Below are positions 5,639-13,853 of a stretch of 13,853 bases of DNA, one piece after another. The notes beneath the pieces are model-generated. The model worked only from the letters and a program-made list of their open reading frames with translations, ran no database searches and was not told where the DNA came from. Numbering within the stretch: the first letter of the stretch is position 1; every line of letters begins with the position of its first letter. The stretch lies in the NCBI GenBank assembly GCA_021372515.1, contig JAJFUG010000140.1, positions 1 through 13,853 of the forward strand. The letters are read 5' to 3'. The translations under genes and the position numbers were made by a program. Source of the DNA: a bacterium. Its GTDB lineage: Bacteria; Gemmatimonadota; Glassbacteria; GWA2-58-10.

Positions 5639-6361
5639 TTATTTTTTCAGCCCGAACCGCAGGTAAAACAACGGTCTGAGAATACTCCACCAGCCCTTGA
5701 ACGGCACCATTTTGGTGTAGCCCAGCTGGCGTTCCTTGGGGTAGTACTTGGTCACCGGGACCTCGGTGGCCTTGTAGCCCAGAGAGAGAACCATGTAATA
5801 GAAATACGGCTCCAGCTCATAGCGGTTTAGCCAGTCCTGCTTCAGATTGATCCGGGGGTCTTTCAGGATCGAGGCGCGGAACACGCGGTAGCCGTTGGTC
5901 CCGTCGGTGATCTTCCGGAACATCAGCGCGCTGAAAATCCAGGAATACACCTGGGTGAACAGGCTGCGGAACAGCGGGTGGTTGACCCTCTTGCCGCCTT
6001 TCATCCAGCGCGAGCCGTGGACATAGTCGTAGCCCTGGTCCACGATCTTCTCGAGGAAGCGCGTGACCTCGGCCGGCTCGTCCTGGTCATCGCCGGCCAG
6101 TTCGACTATGATCGAGAACCCCTTTTCCAGGCCATAGAAAAAGCCGGTGCGGTAGGCCGCGCCGGCCCCCATGTTCACCGCGTGCCGGACCACGGTGGCC
6201 CCGGCCTCGGCGGCCTCGGCCGCGGTGTTGTCCGTGGACCCGTCATCCACCACCACCACCTCGTCCACTATGTTCAGCGGCACCTTGCGCACGCTGTTTC
6301 CGATCTTGCCCGCCTCGTTGAGGCAGCCCATCACCGCCAGAATCTTTTCACCTTTGTACAT
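5639..6361 (-). CDS. GT2 family (DPM1-like) glycosyltransferase
   Basis: A protein of 240 residues with the GT-A fold signatures of family 2: the nucleotide-binding VVVDDGSTDNT (residues 36-46), the metal-binding segment ELAGDDQDEP (87-96), and ITDGTNGYRVFR (151-162) near the acceptor site. It resembles dolichyl/polyprenyl-phosphate mannose synthase-like enzymes that transfer a sugar from a nucleotide to a lipid phosphate or glycan. It has no C-terminal transmembrane helices; the aromatic/basic end (WWSILRPLFYLRFGLKK) could lie on the inner face of the membrane. The start is ATG at 6361 with a weak AGG upstream, about 75 bases after the predicted transcription start. It is the first gene of the glycan unit, separated by 159 bases with two inverted repeats from the next. 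Donor and acceptor are unknown. Confidence 0.88.
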   Translation of the reverse strand: MYKGEKILAVMGCLNEAGKIGNSVRKVPLNIVDEVVVVDDGSTDNTAAEAAEAGATVVRHAVNMGAGAAYRTGFFYGLEKGFSIIVELAGDDQDEPAEVTRFLEKIVDQGYDYVHGSRWMKGGKRVNHPLFRSLFTQVYSWIFSALMFRKITDGTNGYRVFRASILKDPRINLKQDWLNRYELEPYFYYMVLSLGYKATEVPVTKYYPKERQLGYTKMVPFKGWWSILRPLFYLRFGLKK

Positions 6362-6609
6362 TCAAATCGACCTGTCCCAGATTGATGGATGAAAAACAAT
6401 TCGAAAAAACCGAAAAGGCAACTTATCGATCATTGATTACATAATATAGGTGGTTCAAAAAGCGTTGTCAAAATAAAAGCGCCATCCGTCAACCCTGCGG
6501 ATAATTATATCCGATTATAATTGAACAAGCGATGTAGGATTGGAGGGCAACGGAAAACCGTGTGCGTATCTTGGGCATACCTCAGACTGGAAGAAACTGT
6601 TCCAATTTT
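6362..6609. other. AT-rich intergenic region
   Basis: About 250 bases between the GT2 start and the sensor-kinase stop codon, with no gene seen. It holds the promoter at 6443-6471 and a small palindrome CGGATA-atta-TATCCG (6498-6513). No convincing terminator follows the kinase stop codon. Confidence 0.6.
6443..6471 (-). promoter_or_regulatory. Sigma-70 type promoter of the glycan unit
   Basis: On the minus strand TTGACA (6466-6471), a 17-bp spacer and TATATT (6443-6448). Predicted transcription starts near 6436, about 75 bases before the GT2 ATG. Confidence 0.75.
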
Positions 6610-9807
<3,198 letters not shown>

Positions 9808-9826
9808 CAGCGACCTGATTTTCTTT

Positions 9827-9856
9827 AATATAGCTTATAACTCTTTGGTATGTCAA
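9827..9856 (-). promoter_or_regulatory. Sigma-70 type promoter of the sensor kinase gene
   Basis: On the minus strand TTGACA (9851-9856), an 18-bp spacer and TATATT (9827-9832). The predicted start lies only about 13 bases before the GTG at 9807. A second TTGACA copy (9867-9872) sits 16 bases further upstream without its own -10. Confidence 0.65.
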
Positions 9857-10037
9857 TCCCTCGCAATGTCAAGCCTGCCCGGTTTCCGAGCCTTGTGACA
9901 TCGCCAGCGGAATGCATCCGCGAGGCTGTAAGACATGGTTTAGCTTTCTCGATACCGCTGCCCCCGATCCGGCCGCCCGGCCGTAAAGAAGGATTATACG
10001 GATAGCCCGCGATCCCGGATTGCGACAGCCCAGTCCG
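9857..10037. other. Intergenic region without a gene
   Basis: About 180 bases between the kinase promoter and the terminator of the glycosidase-like gene. Apart from the second TTGACA copy and a short GCGGA-atgca-TCCGC inverted repeat near 9907-9921, nothing is recognised. Confidence 0.5.
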
Positions 10038-10074
10038 AAAAACAAAGCCGCTGAGAGCAATTCTCAGCGGCTTT
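10038..10074 (-). terminator. Intrinsic terminator after the glycosidase-like gene
   Basis: A 13-bp perfect stem (10044-10056 with 10062-10074) and 5-base loop. On the minus strand it runs into TTTGTTTTT; on the plus strand TTTTT (10072-10076) overlaps and follows the stem, so it is structurally bidirectional. It begins about 40 bases after the stop codon at 10115. Confidence 0.88.
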
Positions 10075-10114
10075 TTCATCGATTCCGGCCTGTGCGCCAA
10101 CCCTCTCCCTGAAT

Positions 10115-11809
10115 TCAGTGCCTGCCGCTCACCAGGTCGCCGAAATCGGCCAGCAGGTCGTATTTCTGCTCCCAGGTCGTGTACATGATCCCGGAGGCGC
10201 CCGGTACGTTTTTCATGGCCTTGAGCCAGGCCCGGGTGTTGTCCAGGTTGTCGGCATCGTAGTAGGCGGCGGCGACTGTCCGGTGGCCCAGGCCGGAAAA
10301 GTGGGCCAGGCTCTTTTCTTTTATCTCGTCCCACCAGCACACTATCGCCAGCTCGCTCGGCACGTATTCCCAGCTCCCGGTATACAGTCCGGAGGCCAGG
10401 AAATAGTAATTTTTACCTTCGTAACTGTCTCCGGCGTTATGGTTGGGGTCCAGCATGTCGCTCCAGATGAAAACCTCGGCCCCAGGGTTGGCCTCGGTGA
10501 GCAGCTTGTATTGCCGGGTGATGCAATCGCCGAGCATCTCGCCCAGGCTCAGGCCCCGGTCGGTGCAGGCCTTGCAGGTGCCGCCGGCCCTGATTTCATC
10601 CATATCCAGGAAAAATTTCTTCGCGCCTACGTACTTTGCCATCAGTCTGGCCTGGCCGGCCCATATTTCATAGACTTTTTCCTCGGACGGGCAGGTGGTA
10701 ATCTGCTCTTTGCCCGGCACCGAGCGGGACCCGTGATAGTAGCTGACCCGCAGGCGTTCGCCCGGCGTTATCCGCGACTGCGGAGCGAGCTTGATCGGCG
10801 GGCCGTCATGCTCGAAGCGCTGGTCCATTTGCGGGTCCTCGACATGCAGGTAGTCCCGCCCCTCCTCGTAGACAGTGGCCGCGGCCTCGCTGCTGACCGT
10901 GAGCGGGGCCCCGGGACGGCGCAGCACGTTGACCAGACCCACTTCCTCGATCTCCAGCCCGTCGATCCAGAACCGGCCCTCTTTGGCCCCCGGAGTGCCG
11001 ACCGAAATCTCGATCTCGTCATTGCCCCAGCTGTTGAAACCCAGCGCCAGCCGGGTCCAGTCGTTGGTGTCGCCCCAGCGGGGGATGTACTCCCCGACCA
11101 TCCTGTCCTTGCCCAGCGCCTGCATGCTGAAGCACCGTCCAGGAGCCAGCCGGTCAGTCTTGACCCAGCAGCTGACCACATAGCAGCGCCAGGGTTTCAC
11201 TTTCACTTTCTGTTTCAGCATGGCCGGCCGTTCGCCGAACCCGGCGAAATTCCGGAAGCAAAGCGAGACCTTGCCTTCCTTGAAATCCGAAGAGTCCTGG
11301 CTTATCACCCGGTCCAGGCTGTCCGGTTGCACGAACCCGGCCACTTTGCCGTCCTTCAGCTCCTCGAAACCGCCGTTGACCAGCCCCACCGGCTCGTCGG
11401 AAACAATATGCGCCTCTGTCTCTCCGGCCACGAACAACTGGTCCCGCACAGGCAGACCGGCGGCCAGGTTGGGGTCCTGGGCGAGAGTGCTGCCGTAGCC
11501 GACCGAGAATACCAGGGGGATGATTTCCACTCCCTGGCTTTCGCAGGTCGCTTTCACCTCGGCCAGGCCCTTAAAATAGTCCTCGCCCTGCAAGTCCAAC
11601 TGGTCGAAGCCGGCTGTGAGGACCATGCCGTTGAGGCCGTGCTGGCCCGCGGTCGTGACGATCTGTTTGATTCTCTGGACCTCGGCGGGCCGCCCCAGAT
11701 CGCCGCTCTCGACAAACACCCAGCGCCAGGGTAAAACCTCGGCCCCGGAAGAACAGACGCATAGACACAACAAAGCCGGAAGCAACAGGGATATGGTTTT
11801 TATTCTCAT
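10115..11809 (-). CDS. Secreted glycosidase-like protein, TIM-barrel halves around an inserted CBM-like beta-sandwich
   Basis: A protein of 564 residues beginning with a signal peptide (MRIKTISLLLPALLCLCVCSSG, probable cleavage near Ala23). Residues 28-135 look like the first strands and helices of a TIM barrel (GLNGMVLTAGF, GVEIIPLVFS). Residues about 140-290 look like a CBM4/9-type jelly roll, opening LVNGGFEE and closing FWIDGLEIEEV. Residues about 380-555 return to barrel-like sequence with FFLDMDEIRAGG (Asp404-Glu405), EVFIWSDMLDP (442-454), CWWDE (491-495) and MYTTWEQ (542-548). Neighbouring Asp-Glu after a strand recalls GH20 beta-N-acetylhexosaminidases, but I cannot assign a GH family. 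CxxC at 412-415 lies beside the putative active site. ATG at 11809 follows GAGG at good spacing. It lies 57 bases downstream of the hydrolase gene, so the two are probably co-transcribed and may act on one extracellular glycan. Confidence 0.8.
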   Translation of the reverse strand: MRIKTISLLLPALLCLCVCSSGAEVLPWRWVFVESGDLGRPAEVQRIKQIVTTAGQHGLNGMVLTAGFDQLDLQGEDYFKGLAEVKATCESQGVEIIPLVFSVGYGSTLAQDPNLAAGLPVRDQLFVAGETEAHIVSDEPVGLVNGGFEELKDGKVAGFVQPDSLDRVISQDSSDFKEGKVSLCFRNFAGFGERPAMLKQKVKVKPWRCYVVSCWVKTDRLAPGRCFSMQALGKDRMVGEYIPRWGDTNDWTRLALGFNSWGNDEIEISVGTPGAKEGRFWIDGLEIEEVGLVNVLRRPGAPLTVSSEAAATVYEEGRDYLHVEDPQMDQRFEHDGPPIKLAPQSRITPGERLRVSYYHGSRSVPGKEQITTCPSEEKVYEIWAGQARLMAKYVGAKKFFLDMDEIRAGGTCKACTDRGLSLGEMLGDCITRQYKLLTEANPGAEVFIWSDMLDPNHNAGDSYEGKNYYFLASGLYTGSWEYVPSELAIVCWWDEIKEKSLAHFSGLGHRTVAAAYYDADNLDNTRAWLKAMKNVPGASGIMYTTWEQKYDLLADFGDLVSGRH

Positions 11810-11866
11810 GCTCTTGCCTCACTCGGTCAAGGTTTCAGTCAAACAGAAAGGTTGTGGCAGGGCCGC

Positions 11867-13210
11867 TCAGGCTTTGAGCCAGCGGTCGAACCAGCCGAAC
11901 GCCTCCTCCTGCATCGGCACGTCCAGCTTGTGCGGGCCGGGATAGTAGGAGCACTTGAAATTCCCGGCCGCTCCGGCCTTGGCGTACACCTCGGCCAGGA
12001 TGCTCTCGGCGCGCTTCATCTCGGGCACGGTGTACAGCTCGTCATCCAGGTCATCCAGCACCAGCGTGGGCAACGGCACCCGCAGCCCCAGTATCTCCGG
12101 AAAATCCAACTCCCCGGGCAGAAGCGGCACGTAGGTCATCCAGGTGTGCGTGAACGACTTGTTCAGCATAAAATCCCGCCACGTGGTCATGAACCCCGCG
12201 CAGACCGCGCACTTGATCCGCGGATCGAGGCCCCCCAGGAACACCGTGCGCATCCCGCCGCCCGACAGCCCGCCGCAGCCGACCCGCTCCGGGTCCACCT
12301 CCGGACGGGCGCACAGGATGTCCAGCGCCACCCGGTCCTCGGCGAAATACACCCCCGGCCAGGTCGTACCGGCGCAGAAAAGAGACTTGGCCATGATCGA
12401 CTCGTGGTCCGAGGCCCAGGCGTTGTAGGCTTCAACATTCTTCGGGTCTTCCGGGTTGTCGTCGGTCAGGCCCCGGCGGATCACCGCGGGCACATCCCGC
12501 AGCAGCACCCGCCGGCTGGCGAACGGGAACGTGTCGTGCACCAGCACCACGTAGCCGCGACGGGCTACCTCGTTGGCCCAGGCCCGCCCGCCGTAGTCCA
12601 GCTTCTGGTGCTCCACTATCATCGGATGCTGATTCTCGGAGGTCTTCGTGATCTTGCGCTTGCCGAAATATTTCCAGCCCCCGTGGTCGTGAAGGGCCAG
12701 AATGCCGGGCAGCTTGCCGGTGGCGCCGGCGGGCTTCAGAAGGTAGGCCTCGGTGGCGCGGCCGTAGGGAAGCTGCCAGCTCAGCTCCTCGATCTCCAGG
12801 CCCTCGAACGTGTACTTCCGGTTCACCTTCACTTCCGGCGCCGGGCCGATCTCCGGCACCGCCATACGCTCCAGGGTGCGGCCATGCGCTCGCTCGCGCC
12901 AGGCTTTCAGGTCGGTAAACTCCGGACGACGGAAAGAATAAGTCCCGGGGCCCTCACCCACCAGCGAGGCCGCCCACTCGCCGTAGGCCCCGATCAGGCT
13001 CAACCCTGACGCTCCGGGTGCTGCCGCGGCCTGCGCCGCCTGAGCGCCCTCGGACGCGGCGGCGAACGCCGGGCTGAGCCCTGCGGCATTCGCTGAGATA
13101 AAGCCGAGCATGGCCAGGTCTCCTATGAATTCCCTCCTTGAAAAAGGCTTTTCTCTTGATCCATCGCACCCGCTCCGGCTGGTTCGGCATGCATCTGTCT
13201 TCTTTCTCAT
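11867..13210 (-). CDS. Tat-exported alpha/beta hydrolase (dienelactone hydrolase/acetyl esterase-like)
   Basis: A protein of 447 residues from ATG at 13210, which has GAAGG 7 bases upstream; a TTG at 13216 would add two residues. The twin-arginine signal SRREFIGDLAMLGF (residues 24-37) and an Ala-rich segment indicate folded export to the periplasm or beyond. The core is an alpha/beta hydrolase: oxyanion strand LPGILALHDHGG (167-178), a nucleophile elbow GCGGLSGGG with Ser316, an acidic strand LVLDDLDDELY (Asp386-Asp390 region), and a C-terminal His427 in PGPHK. The nearest family is probably the abhydrolase_7 type of acetyl xylan esterase-like proteins. It would cleave ester groups from carbohydrate, but the substrate is not shown by the sequence. 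It is the first gene of a probable two-gene unit with the glycosidase-like protein. Confidence 0.88.
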   Translation of the reverse strand: MRKKTDACRTSRSGCDGSREKPFSRREFIGDLAMLGFISANAAGLSPAFAAASEGAQAAQAAAAPGASGLSLIGAYGEWAASLVGEGPGTYSFRRPEFTDLKAWRERAHGRTLERMAVPEIGPAPEVKVNRKYTFEGLEIEELSWQLPYGRATEAYLLKPAGATGKLPGILALHDHGGWKYFGKRKITKTSENQHPMIVEHQKLDYGGRAWANEVARRGYVVLVHDTFPFASRRVLLRDVPAVIRRGLTDDNPEDPKNVEAYNAWASDHESIMAKSLFCAGTTWPGVYFAEDRVALDILCARPEVDPERVGCGGLSGGGMRTVFLGGLDPRIKCAVCAGFMTTWRDFMLNKSFTHTWMTYVPLLPGELDFPEILGLRVPLPTLVLDDLDDELYTVPEMKRAESILAEVYAKAGAAGNFKCSYYPGPHKLDVPMQEEAFGWFDRWLKA

Positions 13211-13263
13211 TGGCAAGCCTTCGAAAAGAGTTCAAGTCCCTCGACACGCTTTGCTTTTATTTC

Positions 13264-13309
13264 AATGCTACCGGCTTGAGCCATAGCTTACGGCCAAGCC
13301 GGCAGCATT
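13264..13309. terminator. 15-bp hairpin between the outer-membrane protein and hydrolase genes
   Basis: Arms 13264-13278 and 13295-13309 pair with one mismatch around a 16-base loop. It lies 22 bases after the outer-membrane protein stop codon (13332) and well before the hydrolase start, so it probably ends or protects that transcript. As in the hairpins at 537-580 and 1636-1669, no U-tract follows. Confidence 0.6.
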
Positions 13310-13331
13310 CACCATCTGCATTCAGGGATTT

Positions 13332-13853
13332 CTAAAAGCCCAGGCTCACCGTGAAGAAATTATCCGCGCTCAGACGGCCCTTGTTCCGGTATGCGTAGTT
13401 GAAACTGATCGTACGCCCGGCGACCTTGCGCATCATTCCGCCGCCGAAACTCAAGCCTTGCAGCGTTGGATCATCACCCCAGTACTTGTATCCGAAAGCA
13501 TCCGTATCCTCGGTGTATTCATCGGTCTGGATGAGCCAGCCGAGGCGCAGGGCCCCCGATATGAACTGGGTGAAATTATAATTCAATTCGGTCCCGGTGG
13601 CATAGCTGAGCGGTATGTTGCTGTTGCGCCAGATCTCACCGGTAGCCAGCCAGTTGGCTTTCTCGCTGGTCAGAAGGTTGTACGACAGGGCCAGCTTGAG
13701 CACCGTGGGCAGACGGTAGGTGTGCGTCTGGCGGTACATCCAACGGTTCGCACGGCGGGAAGTGCTGGTCTTCAGGTCCGAATAATCGCTGTACCCGGAG
13801 GGATAGCTGTCGTCATAATCCTCCGGACCCACTTCATACAGAAGGTTGGGGCC
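13332..13853 (-). CDS. Outer-membrane beta-barrel protein, PorV/PorQ-like C-terminus (5' partial)
   Basis: The frame runs from the right window edge to the stop codon at 13332, about 173 residues; the N-terminus lies outside. A GTG at 13832 is in frame but the coding frame continues upstream to the edge. The sequence alternates hydrophobic and polar residues in strands separated by turns: LPTVLKLALSYNLL, WLATGEIWRNS, GTELNYNFTQFISGALRLGW, SFGGGMMRKV, TISFNYAYRN. It ends FFTVSLGF, with the terminal Phe recognised by the BAM machinery. The final two strands (xISFNYAY, then a polar turn, then xFTVSLxF) resemble the PorV/PorQ (UPF0164) family, linked to type IX secretion or lipid-related roles in FCB bacteria. 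The long tyrosine/aspartate-rich region before the strands (PEDYDDSYPSGYSDYSD) may be an extracellular loop. Barrel assignment is strong; the family is likely but not certain. Confidence 0.78.
   Translation of the reverse strand, partial: GPNLLYEVGPEDYDDSYPSGYSDYSDLKTSTSRRANRWMYRQTHTYRLPTVLKLALSYNLLTSEKANWLATGEIWRNSNIPLSYATGTELNYNFTQFISGALRLGWLIQTDEYTEDTDAFGYKYWGDDPTLQGLSFGGGMMRKVAGRTISFNYAYRNKGRLSADNFFTVSLGF

Noticed and set aside
4337-5830. Plus-strand open frame of 497 codons across the glycan genes
   Set aside because: It is antisense to three clearly recognised genes, has His/Val/Gln-rich composition typical of reverse-complement GC-rich coding DNA, and shows no domain.
6498-6521. TATAAT-like box on the plus strand as a promoter
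   Set aside because: No acceptable -35 at the right distance and no plus-strand gene downstream; the AT-rich stretch is better explained as upstream of the minus-strand glycan promoter.
9825-10340. Minus-strand open frame of 171 codons
   Set aside because: It overlaps the end of the glycosidase-like gene, runs through the intrinsic terminator and the kinase promoter, and encodes no recognisable sequence.
10118-11734. Plus-strand open frame of 538 codons
   Set aside because: Mirror of the secreted glycosidase-like gene, which has a signal peptide, ribosome-binding site and terminator; the plus frame has none.
11852-13009. Plus-strand open frame of 385 codons
   Set aside because: Antisense to the alpha/beta hydrolase with its Tat signal and catalytic residues; composition is that of a shadow frame.

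Overview
The window is GC-rich bacterial DNA (roughly 60% or more, judged by eye) with a few sharply AT-rich intergenic stretches. Nearly everything is on the minus strand; only the left-edge fragment and one lipoprotein gene are on the plus strand. A partial outer-membrane protein resembling the PorV/PorQ family, an EF-hand/dockerin-like secreted protein, secreted carbohydrate-active enzymes and a Tat-exported esterase suggest a Gram-negative, polysaccharide-degrading member of the Fibrobacterota-Chlorobi-Bacteroidota (FCB) superphylum, probably an uncultured lineage. This placement is inference. No rRNA, tRNA, CRISPR, insertion sequence or phage gene was seen.

Layout. (1) 1-437: 3' end of a secreted protein with three EF-hand-like calcium loops. 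(2) 438-1688: a strong 17-bp hairpin, an AT-rich region with a near-perfect sigma-70 promoter, a long leader, an unrecognised lipoprotein gene and a second strong hairpin. (3) 1689-2686: a compact minus-strand unit of a DUF134 (UPF0251) DNA-binding protein and a His-rich NifX/NifB-type iron-molybdenum-cofactor-binding-like protein. Its promoter is overlapped by a 20-bp perfect palindrome, and the first gene probably starts at CTG. (4) 2720-6471: a minus-strand glycan unit (GT2 glycosyltransferase, Gfo/Idh/MocA dehydrogenase, left-handed beta-helix acetyltransferase, DegT aminotransferase) with a strong promoter in front and a U-tract terminator behind. (5) 6610-9856: a large hybrid sensor kinase (PAS-PocR-PAS-GAF-HisKA-HATPase-REC) with its own promoter. 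(6) 10038-13210: a Tat-exported alpha/beta hydrolase followed by a secreted glycosidase-like protein with a beta-sandwich inserted in a TIM-barrel-like fold, ending in a terminator. (7) 13332-13853: C-terminal part of an outer-membrane beta-barrel.

How the genes fit together. The dehydrogenase, aminotransferase and acetyltransferase form the usual trio for making a 3-acetamido (or similar) nucleotide sugar, and the GT2 enzyme would move a sugar onto a lipid or glycan. The hydrolase and glycosidase-like protein look like a pair for deacylating and cleaving extracellular glycan. The DUF134/NifX pair looks like a self-regulated metal- or cofactor-linked unit. None of these units is clearly a known defence or mobile system. 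The most distinctive items are the operator architecture and CTG start of the DUF134 gene, the unknown lipoprotein with its long AT-rich leader, and the split-barrel glycosidase-like protein.
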